NCBI RefSeq assembly: GCF_001436045.1 | Contig: NZ_AZER01000013.1 | Location: 146,731 to 204,018 of the forward strand | DNA: 57,288 nucleotides | Origin: Limosilactobacillus frumenti DSM 13145 | GTDB taxonomy: Bacteria; Bacillota; Bacilli; Lactobacillales; Lactobacillaceae | Direction: 5' to 3' | Shown here: positions 1-9,800 of the stretch, piece after piece | Numbering within the stretch: the stretch's first letter is position 1 | Layout: each line of letters begins with the position of its first letter | Position numbers and translations under genes: made by a program | The notes under the pieces: generated by a model | Told to the model about the DNA's origin: nothing | Database searches by the model: none | The model's input: the letters and a program-made list of their open reading frames with translations, nothing else

Positions 1-4
1 ATAT

Positions 5-78
5 GCACCCATAGCGCAATTGGATAGAGTGTCTGACTACGAATCAGAAGGTTGAAGGTTCGACTCCTTCTGGGTGCA
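5..78 (+). tRNA. tRNA-Arg (anticodon ACG)
   Basis: Full cloverleaf: the seven-base acceptor arm GCACCCA (5-11) pairs with TGGGTGC (71-77), followed by the discriminator A78. The anticodon arm has stem TCTGA/TCAGA with loop CTACGAA, giving anticodon ACG (Arg, CGN codons). The T arm carries GGTTCGACTCC. CCA is not encoded. A rho-independent terminator follows at 87. Confidence 0.95.
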
Positions 79-86
79 CTAGTATA

Positions 87-126
87 AGCGTGACGGTTAC
101 CTGGTAATTGTTACGCTTTTTCTTTT
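87..126 (+). terminator. Terminator after tRNA-Arg
   Basis: AGCGTGAC (87-94) pairs with GTTACGCT (110-117) over eight pairs with one G-T wobble, followed by a T-rich run to 126. It separates the two tRNA genes. Confidence 0.75.
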
Positions 127-200
127 CGGGAATTAGCTCAGCTTGGTAGAGCGCTTCGTTCGGGACGAAGAGGTCGCACGTTCAAATCGTGTATTCCCGA
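127..200 (+). tRNA. tRNA-Pro (anticodon CGG)
   Basis: Acceptor CGGGAAT (127-133) pairs with ATTCCCG (193-199), discriminator A200. The anticodon stem CTTCG/CGAAG encloses loop TTCGGGA, giving anticodon CGG, which reads the proline codon CCG. The D arm and T arm (GTTCAAATC) are normal. CCA is not encoded. Confidence 0.94.
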
Positions 201-259
201 TTTGCATATTTCAGAGGTAACGTGCCAGCAGTCATTTATGATACGCTGTCGCAGTTATT

Positions 260-299
260 ACAAATAGGCGTCCAGTGTCCGGCACTGGACGCCATTTGT
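260..299. repeat. Long perfect hairpin between tRNA-Pro and the serine hydrolase
   Basis: An 11-base arm GGCGTCCAGTG (267-277) and its exact complement (283-293) are separated by five bases. The outer bases ACAAAT (260-265) and ATTTGT (294-299) also pair past one unpaired A. No T-run follows on either strand, so it is not a standard rho-independent terminator. It may be a processing or stabilising structure, or a protein site. Confidence 0.6.
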
Positions 300-371
300 G
301 TACTATGCTGAAAGGCCAATTCATAGTTATATGAGTATGATAAACATTCCAAAAAGAAAGGCGGGTGAAGC

Positions 372-1415
372 ATGGTGAAGAACCGGAAGGCAGTTTTTCT
401 ATTAATAGTGTTGGTATTAGCCGTACTAGTACCAACGACTGGACATGCCCAGTCAGTAGCAGTTCAAAAAAGACATGCCATCCGCCAGTACATGGTTCAA
501 CACCAGATTAATGGAATCGTGCTCGTGAATGGCCACGATCATCAACCGCTCGTCATTTCAAACCGTACTGACCAGAAAGATTCACAAAAAGTATCAGCCA
601 ACCAATTGTTTCCTATTGCTTCCCTGCAGAAATTAGTGACGGGCCTAGCAATTATGTCATTAGTCAACCACCATCAAATTAAACTGCAGACACCATTAAG
701 TGATTATTATTCTGATATTCCATATGCAAACCAAATTACTGTCCAACACTTAATGATTCACCACAGTGGGCTGCGTGATTTAAAAAACCAGCCAGCGCGC
801 ACCTTAAAAGGTGAAAATGCCCGGCTTAAGTTTGGCTTAACCTCCTTCCAATCAACTGGTGATTTTTCATGGAAGTATTCTGATGCTGACTTTATTATGC
901 TCGCTGCAATTATTCGCCATGCCAGTCACCGTTCGTATCATCATTATGTTATGCAGTACGTGATGAAACCTGCTCATGTGAAGAAATTCAAATCAGCAAC
1001 TAAAAACCATGTCAGAATAATTCCGCTTAACAAGAACGTGTCAGAGGATACGTTACTGCAACAAATGTCGGCAAATTTTGGCGCCGGAGACTACTTAATG
1101 ACACCGCAAGACTATTGGCGTCTCGTAATGACTGATGTTCTCGAAAATCCGCGGTTGGTCCATCAATTACTTCGTGTACAAACAACACCGGGAGAGGAAA
1201 GCTATTTTGGTGGTGTGTATGTGAATAACCCGATTATTCATGCCAACGGGAATTATGGTCCGTATAACTGCTGCATGTGGGCTAATGTCCATGACAAACA
1301 AATGCTCCTTTTTTTCGCCAACAACATTAGTTACCACGACTTGCGCAATGTTGGTGGTGACCTCTTTAACATTTACTTCGGTTATCCATATGTGAAGGGG
1401 ACTAACCAGCCTTAA
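372..1415 (+). CDS. Secreted serine hydrolase, beta-lactamase/PBP4* (class C-like) family
   Basis: 347 residues. The N-terminus is a signal peptide: basic MVKNRK, a hydrophobic core, and a likely cleavage after GHA (about residue 26). The active-site SxxK motif is S84-L-Q-K87, preceded by the family phrase LFPIAS. HHSGL (130-134) matches the TH-SGL segment of the family, and Y169-S-D stands where YxN is usual, so the second motif has Asp for Asn. The KTG-like third box is not clear to me. Such proteins are D-Ala carboxypeptidases, esterases or teichoic-acid D-Ala esterases; the substrate cannot be told from sequence. The start is ATG 372 with AAAGGCGGG upstream. It stands alone between a tRNA and adh. 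Confidence 0.78.
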   Translation: MVKNRKAVFLLIVLVLAVLVPTTGHAQSVAVQKRHAIRQYMVQHQINGIVLVNGHDHQPLVISNRTDQKDSQKVSANQLFPIASLQKLVTGLAIMSLVNHHQIKLQTPLSDYYSDIPYANQITVQHLMIHHSGLRDLKNQPARTLKGENARLKFGLTSFQSTGDFSWKYSDADFIMLAAIIRHASHRSYHHYVMQYVMKPAHVKKFKSATKNHVRIIPLNKNVSEDTLLQQMSANFGAGDYLMTPQDYWRLVMTDVLENPRLVHQLLRVQTTPGEESYFGGVYVNNPIIHANGNYGPYNCCMWANVHDKQMLLFFANNISYHDLRNVGGDLFNIYFGYPYVKGTNQP

Positions 1416-1536
1416 ATAAAAATTTCACATTGGTACTAGTAGTTTTGACTTACTCTCCGTATGATTCACTTAATTTCTGGGAATAGTGGTTCATACCATT
1501 TATGTTAATTTATTCACATTTTCCCTTTAAAGTCGG

Positions 1537-1575
1537 TGTTATATTTGTTATCATAACTTGTGTAAACGATAACAA
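1537..1575 (+). promoter_or_regulatory. Promoter and inverted-repeat operator of the alcohol dehydrogenase gene
   Basis: TGTTATATT (1537-1545) is an extended -10 element. It runs directly into a perfect 8-base inverted repeat TTGTTATC (1545-1552) / GATAACAA (1568-1575) with a 15-base spacer. The expected transcription start near 1552 falls in the repeat, so a repressor bound there could block initiation. The binding protein is unknown. Confidence 0.5.
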
Positions 1576-1600
1576 GATATTCAAAAGGAGATTTTGGACT

Positions 1601-2623
1601 ATGAAAGCTGCTGTTATTAACGATCCTGTAGATGGCTACGTTACTGTTAAAGATGTTAAATTACGTGACCTCAAACCAGGTGAAGCTTTAGTTGACATGG
1701 AATACTGTGGACTTTGTCACACTGACCTCCACGTTGCTGCTGGGGACTTTGGTAAGAAGCCTGGCCGTATCATTGGACACGAAGGTGTTGGTCGTGTATC
1801 AAAGGTTGCTCCTGGTGTTACCTCTCTTAAAGTTGGTGACCGGGTATCAATCGCTTGGTTCTACAAGGGTTGTGGCCACTGTGAATATTGCTTGACTGGT
1901 CGTGAAACTCTTTGCCGGAACGTTCTAAACGCTGGTTACACTGTTGATGGTGCAATGGCTCAACAATGCATTGTCCCAGCTGATTACGCTGTTAAGGTTC
2001 CAGATGGTCTTGATCCAGTTGAAGCTACTTCTTTGACTTGTGCCGGTGTTACTATGTACAAGGCATTGAAAGTTGCTGACTTGAAGCCAGGTCAATGGGT
2101 ATCAATCGTTGGTGCTGGTGGGTTAGGTAACCTCGGTATCCAATTTGCTCACAATGTCTTTGGTGCTCACGTTATCGCTGTTGATGGTAACCCTGACAAG
2201 CTTGAAGCTGCTAAGAAGAATGGTGCTGAAATTGTTATCAACCGTCATGACGGTGATGTTGACAAGCAAATCCAAGAAAAAGTTGGCGGTGTTCACTCTG
2301 CAGTTGTAACTGCTGTTTCCGCTTCTGCTTTTGACCAAGCTGTTGATTCATTACGTCCAGATGGTAAGTTAGTTGCTGTTGCTCTTCCACAAGGTGACAT
2401 GAAGCTTAACATTGCTAAGACTGTTCTTGATGGCATCATCGTTGCTGGTTCATTAGTTGGTACTCGTCAAGACTTGGCTGAATGCTTCCAATTCGGTGCT
2501 GAAGGTAAGGTTCACCCAATTGTCAAGACTCGTAAGCTGAGTGAAATCAACGACATGATCCAAGAATTGAAGGACAACAAGGTTGTTGGTCGGAACGTTG
2601 TTGACTTTACTCACATGGACTAA
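1601..2623 (+). CDS. adhP: Zinc-dependent alcohol dehydrogenase (AdhP type, NAD+)
   Basis: 340 residues, medium-chain dehydrogenase/reductase family; interconverts alcohols and aldehydes in fermentative metabolism. The catalytic-zinc ligands are C36 (in CGLCHTD), H60-E61 and C147. The structural zinc lobe has C91, C94, C97 and C105. The Rossmann dinucleotide site is GAGGLG at 171-176. The start ATG 1601 has AAAAGGAG at 1583-1590; an in-frame ATG at 1502 lies upstream of the promoter and is not used. Codon use is strongly biased like the ribosomal genes (GCT, GTT, GGT), so high expression is expected. It is a single-gene unit closed by tandem hairpins. Confidence 0.93.
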   Translation: MKAAVINDPVDGYVTVKDVKLRDLKPGEALVDMEYCGLCHTDLHVAAGDFGKKPGRIIGHEGVGRVSKVAPGVTSLKVGDRVSIAWFYKGCGHCEYCLTGRETLCRNVLNAGYTVDGAMAQQCIVPADYAVKVPDGLDPVEATSLTCAGVTMYKALKVADLKPGQWVSIVGAGGLGNLGIQFAHNVFGAHVIAVDGNPDKLEAAKKNGAEIVINRHDGDVDKQIQEKVGGVHSAVVTAVSASAFDQAVDSLRPDGKLVAVALPQGDMKLNIAKTVLDGIIVAGSLVGTRQDLAECFQFGAEGKVHPIVKTRKLSEINDMIQELKDNKVVGRNVVDFTHMD

Positions 2624-2653
2624 TAAAATCTCCCCATTAGAATAAATATAACT

Positions 2654-2718
2654 ATCATCACTAAATGATGATGAACGAGAACTCCAGAGTTTGCTAAGTG
2701 CAGGCTCTGGAGTTTTTG
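2654..2718 (+). terminator. Tandem hairpins terminating adhP
   Basis: A first hairpin ATCATCA/TGATGAT (2654-2660, 2666-2672) has no T-run. The second, AACTCCAGAG (2680-2689) with CTCTGGAGTT (2705-2714), is a perfect 10-pair stem followed by five Ts, a clear rho-independent terminator. Confidence 0.85.
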
Positions 2719-2774
2719 ATATTTCTAATGTGCTTGTTACTGAAGACATCTGACTGGTGTTGCGGTACTGACTG

Positions 2775-2802
2775 TGCTAAAATTTGGTCAAGATTAGTCA
2801 GA
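2775..2802 (+). promoter_or_regulatory. ctsR promoter with CtsR box
   Basis: An extended -10 TGCTAAAAT (2775-2783) is followed at once by two heptamers, GGTCAAG (2786-2792) and AGTCAGA (2796-2802), three bases apart. This is the direct-repeat layout of the CtsR operator (RGTCAAA, three bases, RGTCAAA) with one mismatch in the first half and one in the second. Its place over the start point fits autorepression of ctsR-clpC. Confidence 0.75.
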
Positions 2803-2817
2803 TAATGAGGTGATGAG

Positions 2818-3285
2818 ATGGAAGAAAAGAGTATTTCGGATGTGATTGAAGAATACCTCAAACAGATTCTTGGCAATTCTTCGCAAATTGAAATTTCACG
2901 ATCAGCAATTGCCAATCACTTTGACGTCGTTCCATCCCAAATCAACTATGTTATTAAGACCCGCTTTACCATTCAACATGGTTACCTGGTACAAAGTAAG
3001 CGTGGCGGTGGTGGCTATATTAGAATTGAACGGGTCAACCTGTTAGATGATTTAGATGTCCTTGACACGCTTATCCAAGCAATTGGGAATTCAATTAGCG
3101 AACGGGATGCCTATGATGTTATTTCAACCCTATATAATGAAAAGGTTATTAGTCGACGTGAGGGTGACTTGATGTTAGTGGCCCTTTCTAAGCAGACGTT
3201 AGCGGTTGGTAACCGCAATGCTGAGGCACAATTAAGAGCCCGCTTACTGGTTGCCATGCTAAATCGACTACGGTATGAGAGTTAA
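2818..3285 (+). CDS. ctsR: Transcriptional repressor CtsR
   Basis: 155 residues, the family's normal length. It represses class III heat-shock genes (clp) by binding the heptameric repeat as a dimer. The N-terminal winged helix-turn-helix (about 1-72) contains the tetraglycine loop G63-G66 before YIRI, the segment known in Bacillus subtilis as the intrinsic heat sensor, with the adjacent arginine at 62. The C-terminal part is the dimerisation and ClpC-interaction domain. ATG 2818 has GAGGTGATG just upstream. It is co-transcribed with clpC 18 bases downstream; mcsA and mcsB, which sit between them in Bacillus, are absent, as usual in lactobacilli. Confidence 0.95.
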   Translation: MEEKSISDVIEEYLKQILGNSSQIEISRSAIANHFDVVPSQINYVIKTRFTIQHGYLVQSKRGGGGYIRIERVNLLDDLDVLDTLIQAIGNSISERDAYDVISTLYNEKVISRREGDLMLVALSKQTLAVGNRNAEAQLRARLLVAMLNRLRYES

Positions 3286-3303
3286 AGAGAAAGGAGTTTC
3301 TGG

Positions 3304-5787
3304 ATGGATAATACTTTTACGCCTAGTGCAAAACGAGTATTAATGCTGGCACATGAACAAGCACGATACTTTAAGCATCAAGCAGTTGGGACTGAACACC
3401 TCCTCTTGGCATTAACGATGGAAAAAGAAGGGATTGCCAGCAAGATCTTTGAGCAATTCTCAATTACCAGTGACGACATTCGTGAAGAAATTGAACGGAT
3501 GATTGGTTACGGGACAATGGAGGATCGCGGGGATGGCGAATACTTACCTTATTCTCCTAAAGCCAAGCAGGTCCTGGCATTAGCAGGCCAAGAAGCTCAA
3601 CAGCTTCGTGCCCTTAAGATTGGGACTGAACATTTACTGTTAGCTTTGATTTCGGACGAGAGTGTTCTCTCATCACGGATCTTGTATAGCTTAGATGTAA
3701 TGCCTCAACAAGTCCGTAAGGTTATTTTGCGGCGACTCGGCGTGTCCGACTTGCAGGCACGACAACAATTACACAATGCCAGCCAACAGAGTGGCAAATC
3801 TGCAACGCCAACGTTGGATAAACTGGCCCGTGATATGACCCAACTAGCTCGTGATGGCAAGTTTGATCCCGTGGTTGGGCGTGACCGTGAGCTGAAGCGG
3901 GTTGAACAAATTCTTAGTCGGCGAACTAAGAACAACCCCGTTCTGATTGGGGAACCAGGGGTTGGTAAAACTGCCATTGCAGAGGAACTAGCTCAACGAA
4001 TGGTTCATGGTCAGGTTCCGGCAGAGCTAGCTAAAAAGCGTTTAATGATGCTGGATATGGGGTCACTTGTTGCGGGGACCAAATATCGTGGTGAATTCGA
4101 AGATCGTTTGAAGAAAGTAATTGATGAGATTCACCGGGATGGTCATGTCATCCTATTTATTGATGAACTCCATACCTTAATTGGTGCTGGTGGTGCTGAA
4201 GGTGCCATTGATGCTTCTAATATTCTGAAACCAGCATTAGCCCGTGGCGATTTACAAACTATCGGGGCCACAACTTTAGATGAATATCAAAAGTACATTG
4301 AATCCGACGCAGCTTTGGAACGGCGCTTTGCTACAGTGCAGATTGACGAGCCAACTCCAGAAGTTGCCTTGCAGATTCTCAAAGGGTTGCGACCAAAGTA
4401 CGAACAGCACCACCATGTCCAAATTGATGATGAAGCATTGAAACAAGCGGTGACCTTATCTGCCCGTTATATTACAGACCGTTTCCTGCCTGATAAGGCA
4501 ATTGACTTAATCGACGAGGCATCTGCGATGGTCCGGATTAATGCGGAAGAAAAGAAAAATAGCCGTCATTCACTGACTGGTCAATTAGAACAACTTCGTA
4601 AAGATAAAGAACAGGCCATTGAAGATCAAAACTTCGATAAAGCTGCGGAGCTTCGCCAGCAGGAATTGCAATTGCGGGCAAAGTTAGAACGGCAGGAACA
4701 ACATGCTAAGCAGGACGCTGACCACTACCAGTTGCATACCACTGGTGAAGATATTGCCAAGGTTGTTGCTGAATGGACCGGTGTTCCTTTGACCCAGTTA
4801 ACCAAGAGTGAAAGTGAACGACTGGTTAACCTCGAACGGGTACTTCACCGGCGGGTGATCGGCCAGGATCAAGCTGTCAGCGTTGTGGCGAAAGCAATTC
4901 GTCGAGCGCGGAGTGGCTTAAAGGATCCTCACCGTCCAATTGGTTCCTTTATGTTCCTGGGACCAACGGGAGTCGGGAAGACTGAGCTTGCGAAGGCCCT
5001 AGCGGAAGCTATGTTTGGCTCTGAGGATAACATGATCCGGATTGATATGTCTGAGTACATGGAGAAATACTCGACGAGCCGGCTGATTGGGGCCGCACCT
5101 GGTTACGTGGGCTATGATGAAGGTGGTCAGTTAACTGAAAAAGTTCGTCAGCACCCATACTCAGTTGTTCTATTGGATGAAGCTGAAAAGGCCCATCCTG
5201 ATGTCTTTAATTTATTACTGCAGGTCTTGGATGATGGCTACCTGACCGATGCCAAGGGCCGGCGAGTTGACTTTAGAAACACCATTATTATCATGACTTC
5301 TAACCTTGGTGCCACCCAGTTGCAGGATGAAAAAGAAGTTGGCTTTGGTGCTCGGGACATTAGCAATGATTACCAGGCGATGGCCAGTGCCATTCGGCAA
5401 CAATTGAAGCTTCACTTCCGGCCAGAATTCTTAAACCGGATTGATGAAACGGTGATTTTCCACTCACTCCACAAGAAGGAATTACACCAGATTGTTAAGT
5501 TAATGGTTAAGACCCTACAAAAACGGGTTAGTGAACAAGGCATTGAACTGAAAGTTACGCCGGCGGCTATTAACCTTGTGGCCAAAGTTGGTTATGATCC
5601 ATCATATGGTGCACGGCCACTCCGGCGGGCTCTTCAGGATCAGATTGAAGATCCACTGAGCACTGCCTTGCTCGAAGGGGCCGTGAAGACTGGGGACGAC
5701 GTTACAGTTGGTGCTCGACGGGGTAAGATTACGATTAAGACCCGCCACCCGCAAGCGGATGATTCTCAAGTTGTGCAGATTGATTAA
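3304..5787 (+). CDS. clpC: Clp protease ATP-binding subunit ClpC
   Basis: 827 residues, full length. This AAA+ unfoldase feeds misfolded proteins to ClpP and helps remove CtsR under stress. In order: the double Clp-N repeat (about 1-150, [16 protein letters not shown] and a second copy starting [12 protein letters not shown]), first ATPase module with Walker A GEPGVGKT at 216-223, a coiled-coil middle domain with UVR-like segment (about 410-465), a second ATPase module with Walker A GPTGVGKT at 553-560, and the C-terminal ClpB-D2-small domain. The start ATG 3304 has GAAAGGAG at 3290-3297. In this organism it is controlled by CtsR at the upstream box. Confidence 0.95.
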   Translation: MDNTFTPSAKRVLMLAHEQARYFKHQAVGTEHLLLALTMEKEGIASKIFEQFSITSDDIREEIERMIGYGTMEDRGDGEYLPYSPKAKQVLALAGQEAQQLRALKIGTEHLLLALISDESVLSSRILYSLDVMPQQVRKVILRRLGVSDLQARQQLHNASQQSGKSATPTLDKLARDMTQLARDGKFDPVVGRDRELKRVEQILSRRTKNNPVLIGEPGVGKTAIAEELAQRMVHGQVPAELAKKRLMMLDMGSLVAGTKYRGEFEDRLKKVIDEIHRDGHVILFIDELHTLIGAGGAEGAIDASNILKPALARGDLQTIGATTLDEYQKYIESDAALERRFATVQIDEPTPEVALQILKGLRPKYEQHHHVQIDDEALKQAVTLSARYITDRFLPDKAIDLIDEASAMVRINAEEKKNSRHSLTGQLEQLRKDKEQAIEDQNFDKAAELRQQELQLRAKLERQEQHAKQDADHYQLHTTGEDIAKVVAEWTGVPLTQLTKSESERLVNLERVLHRRVIGQDQAVSVVAKAIRRARSGLKDPHRPIGSFMFLGPTGVGKTELAKALAEAMFGSEDNMIRIDMSEYMEKYSTSRLIGAAPGYVGYDEGGQLTEKVRQHPYSVVLLDEAEKAHPDVFNLLLQVLDDGYLTDAKGRRVDFRNTIIIMTSNLGATQLQDEKEVGFGARDISNDYQAMASAIRQQLKLHFRPEFLNRIDETVIFHSLHKKELHQIVKLMVKTLQKRVSEQGIELKVTPAAINLVAKVGYDPSYGARPLRRALQDQIEDPLSTALLEGAVKTGDDVTVGARRGKITIKTRHPQADDSQVVQID

Positions 5788-5798
5788 AAACTTATTTT

Positions 5799-5836
5799 AA
5801 AGTGCGTTACGGATGTTTGCCGAACGCACTTTTTTA
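5799..5836 (+). terminator. Terminator after clpC
   Basis: AAAGTGCGTT (5799-5808) pairs perfectly with AACGCACTTT (5823-5832), followed by a T-run to 5836. Confidence 0.88.
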
Positions 5837-5931
5837 TTTAGTGACTTAAAAGCAGTGCCCATTATTGAATACTGAGGGGGATGACTTAGCTTAATATCGG
5901 TCGTGAATGGCGGAAAATGGCTGATCTAGTC

Positions 5932-5960
5932 TTGTCAAAGGACGGGTTTAGTGGCATTAT
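5932..5960 (+). promoter_or_regulatory. Candidate promoter of the tetR-family gene
   Basis: TTGTCA (5932-5937) and CATTAT (5955-5960) are 17 bases apart. The -10 is weak. I found no clear palindromic operator in 5837-6002. Confidence 0.4.
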
Positions 5961-6002
5961 ATATTTATAAGATGATTAATAAGTTGAGGAACGAGATACA
6001 GA

Positions 6003-6596
6003 ATGAAACGTTCAGACCGATTAGAACGGACGCGGAACTCGATCATGAGAACTGCGACTAAGTTATTCTTACAGAAAGGATTTGGTGAAACTTCCACTCG
6101 TGACATTGCCAAACAAATTGGGATTACTCAACCGGCACTGTACCACCACTTCAGTGACAAGGAAGTCCTTTATCTGGACGTTATGACGCAGCTTGGGGGT
6201 AAGGTGCGTAAGGATATTAATAAGGTGATGCGGAAACACAAGCTAACTCCAAACGAACAGATCTGGCAAATCACTGAAGCATTGAAGAAACACCACCCAC
6301 TGAGTATTTACGACCAGTATTGGCAAGCACGGCGCTTACTATCCACGAGCTCTCAGCAAAAGCTCAATATGATCTTTACGATGGATTACTTGGAACCAAT
6401 TGCTGAATACTTCAAGCAACCGCAAGTTGGCCTGCGTCCTGATATTTTGCCACGGGAAGCCGCTGAACTATTCTTAGCGGACATCACGCCTATCTTTGGA
6501 ACCTACCAGCCAATCGCGGGGAATGATATTAGTGATGAGCAGCGTGACCAATTGATCTTGGATTGTGTCGTTAATGGTTTGTCGATCACTAAATAG
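6003..6596 (+). CDS. TetR/AcrR family transcriptional regulator
   Basis: 197 residues. The N-terminal helix-turn-helix is clear: TRNSIMRTATKLFLQKGFGE, then TRDIAKQIGITQPALYHHFSDKE (about 37-60) with the YHHF recognition-helix signature. The C-terminal ligand domain is not assignable. TetR regulators usually repress a neighbouring exporter or their own gene; here the neighbours are clpC and rpoB, neither an obvious target, and no partner gene is visible. The upstream Shine-Dalgarno (GAGGAACGAG) is weak. No terminator separates it from the rpoB promoter. Confidence 0.85.
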   Translation: MKRSDRLERTRNSIMRTATKLFLQKGFGETSTRDIAKQIGITQPALYHHFSDKEVLYLDVMTQLGGKVRKDINKVMRKHKLTPNEQIWQITEALKKHHPLSIYDQYWQARRLLSTSSQQKLNMIFTMDYLEPIAEYFKQPQVGLRPDILPREAAELFLADITPIFGTYQPIAGNDISDEQRDQLILDCVVNGLSITK

Positions 6597-6609
6597 TCAT
6601 TCATTATCG

Positions 6610-6638
6610 TTGACAATTAAATAAAAAACCTGTACACT
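6610..6638 (+). promoter_or_regulatory. rpoB promoter
   Basis: A perfect -35 TTGACA (6610-6615), a 17-base spacer and TACACT (6633-6638). It starts a leader of about 180 bases before rpoB. Confidence 0.75.
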
Positions 6639-6644
6639 ACAATA

Positions 6645-6744
6645 GTATGTAATTGCGAGCTCATATGGGCCCGGTGATCTATTGTCCATCGGGTTCAGCT
6701 ATAAAAACCAAAGACAGTTTTTAACTGTTTTTGGATTTTTTTTG
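6645..6744 (+). ncRNA. Structured rpoB leader (Lacto-rpoB type) ending in a terminator-like hairpin
   Basis: The first domain pairs AGCT near 6659 with AGCT near 6697, and GCCCGGTG (6669-6676) with CATCGGGT (6687-6694). It is followed by a 12-pair hairpin, 6708-6719 with 6723-6734 (three-base loop), then A and eight Ts. The second element looks like an intrinsic terminator within the leader, so attenuation is inferred. A conserved leader called Lacto-rpoB is known upstream of rpoB in Lactobacillales; I assign this by position and general structure, not by a covariance search. Confidence 0.65.
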
Positions 6745-6826
6745 CTCAAAAATGCCATTTTGTACAAATTGTAATCAAAATGTAACATTTAAAAAGCTCG
6801 CTGAATAAATTAGAGAGGTGAACAGT

Positions 6827-9800
6827 TTGGCCGGACATTTAGTTAAATACGGTAAACACCGTACCCGTCGTAGCTACTCGCGGATTAAAGAAGTTCTCGA
6901 GCTGCCAAACCTGATTGAAGTTCAAACCAATTCTTACAACTGGTTCATGGACAAAGGTTTACGGGAAATGTTTGATGACATTATGCCAATCGATGATTTC
7001 CAAGGAAAACTTTCTCTGGAATTTGTTGATTATCAACTTTTGGAACCTAAGTATACTGTTGATGAAGCTCGTGAACACGATGCTAACTATTCAGCACCAC
7101 TTCACGTTACCTTACGCTTAACCAACCACGAAACTGGTGAAATTAAGTCTCAAGACGTCTTCTTTGGTGACTTCCCACTGATGACTAACCAAGGGACTTT
7201 CATTATTAATGGGGCAGAACGGGTAATTGTTTCTCAATTAGTTCGTTCACCAGGTGTTTACTATAATGAAGAAACTGGTAAGAATGGTCGGCTTAACTAT
7301 GGCGCTACCTTTATTCCTAACCGTGGTGCCTGGTTAGAATACGAAACTGATGCCAAGAACATTTCATACGTCCGTATCGACCGGACGCGGAAGCTGCCAA
7401 TGACTGAATTAATTCGGGCATTGGGCTTCGGCTCTGATGATGAAATCATTGATATGTTTGGTGGCAACAGTGAAACCTTGTCCTTGACCTTGGATAAGGA
7501 TGTTCACAAGAATGCTGAAGATTCTCGTGTTGAAGAATCTTTGAAGGATATTTACGAACGGTTACGTCCAGGTGAACCAAAGACTGCTGACTCAGCCCGG
7601 AACCTCTTAACGGCCCGTTTCTTTGATCCAAAGCGTTACGACATGGCCCCTGTTGGTCGTTACAAGACTAACAAGAAGTTAATGTTGAAATACCGTTTGT
7701 TAGGTGAGACCCTGGCGGAAACGCTAGCTGATCCTGACACTGGTGAAGTGTTAGCACAAAAGGGTGATCAAGTTACCAAGGAAGTTCTTAAGAAGCTTGA
7801 ACCTTACCTTGACCGTGACGACTTTAAGATGATCACTTATACCCCTTCTGATGAAGCGGTTGTGACTGAACCAGTTAAATTACAAAAGATCCTGGTTTAC
7901 TCTCACGAAGATCCAGAACGGGTTGTTCCTCTGTTGGGTAATGGTCATATTCCTTTGGAACACAAGCACATTACTCCAGCTGATATTCTTGCTTCCCTGA
8001 ATTACTTCTTCAACTTACAGGAAGGCATCGGATCAACTGATGATATCGACCACTTGGGTAACCGGCGGATTCGTTCTGTGGGTGAATTACTCCAGAACCA
8101 ATTCCGGATCGGTTTGGCCCGGATGGAACGGGTTGTGCGTGAACGGATGTCCATTCAAGATCCAGACACTGTGACCCCACAGCAATTAATCAACATTCGT
8201 CCAGTCGTTGCTTCCATTAAGGAATTCTTCGGTTCATCACAACTGTCACAGTTCATGGATCAAACCAACCCACTGGGTGAATTGGAACATAAGCGTCGTC
8301 TGTCAGCCATTGGTCCTGGTGGGTTGACCCGTGATCGTGCCGGATATGAAGTCCGGGATGTTCACTATACTCACTATGGCCGTCTGTGCCCTATTGAAAC
8401 GCCAGAAGGTCCTAACATTGGTTTAATCAACAACCTGTCTTCTTACGCCCGGATTAACAAGTATGGTTTTGTGGAGACTCCATACCGTCGTGTTTCATGG
8501 AAGACCCACAAGGTTACTGATAAGATTGATTACCTGACTGCCGACGAAGAAGATAACTTTATCATTGCTCAGGCTAACTCACCTTTGAATGACGATGGTT
8601 CATTCGTTGATGACCAGGTTATGTGTCGTGATAAGGATGATTACATCGAAACTAGTGTGGAAAACGTCGACTACATGGACGTTTCACCAAAACAAGTTGT
8701 CTCCGTAGCTTCCGCTTCAATTCCATTCTTGGAAAACGATGACTCCAACCGTGCCCTGATGGGGGCTAACATGCAACGGCAGGCTGTGCCTTTGCTGAAC
8801 CCTCACGCACCACTAGTAAGTACTGGTATCGACTACAAAGCAGCTCACGACTCTGGGGTGGCTCTGATTGCTAAGAAGTCTGGTACTGTGGAATATGTCG
8901 ATGCTAATGAAATCCGTGTTCGTGAAGAAGACGGTACTTTAGACACTTACAAGTTAATGAAGTTCCAACGTTCTAACGGTGGTAAGAACTACAACCAACG
9001 GCCAATTGTTAAGGTTAACGAACACGTTGACGCTGACGATGTCTTAGCCGATGGTCCATCCATGGAACAAGGGGAACTGGCCCTTGGTCAAAACCCATTG
9101 ATTGCCTTCATGACTTGGCAAGGTTACAACTTCGAAGATGCCATCGCGATCAGCGAACGCTTGGTTAAGGATGACGTTTACACTTCAATTCATATCGAAT
9201 CATACGAATCTGAAGCTCGTGAAACGAAGCTTGGCCCTGAAGAAATGACCCGTGAAATTCCTAACGTCGGTGACGATGCTTTGAAGGACCTCGATGAAAA
9301 CGGGATCGTTCGAGTTGGTGCTGAAGTCCATGATGGTGACATCTTAGTTGGTAAGGTTACTCCTAAGGGAATGACTGAATTATCAGCTGAAGAACGGTTG
9401 CTGCATGCGATCTTCGGTGAAAAGTCTCGTGAAGTTCGTGATACCTCATTGCGTGTTCCTCACGGTGGCGGCGGAATTATCCAGGATGTTAAGATCTTTA
9501 CGCGTGAAAATGGTGATGAATTGTCACCAGGTGTTAACACCATGGTTCGGGTTTACATCGCACAAAAGCGGAAGATCCAAGTTGGTGACAAGATGTCTGG
9601 TCGTCACGGTAACAAGGGTACTGTTTCCATTGTTATTCCTGAAGAAGATATGCCATACATGCCTGACGGAACGCCAATTGACATTATGCTGTCCCCAATG
9701 GGTGTGCCATCACGTATGAACATTGGTCAGCTGCTGGAATTGCACTTAGGTATGGCTGCTAAGCGGCTTGGTATCCACATGGCAACTCCTGTCTTTGATG

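Noticed and set aside
232-435. Minus-strand open frame of 67 codons
   Set aside because: It covers the long hairpin and the start of the serine hydrolase, has no ribosome site and no recognisable product.
1502-1600. N-terminal extension of the alcohol dehydrogenase
   Set aside because: The upstream ATG lies before the extended -10, and AAAAGGAG supports ATG 1601.
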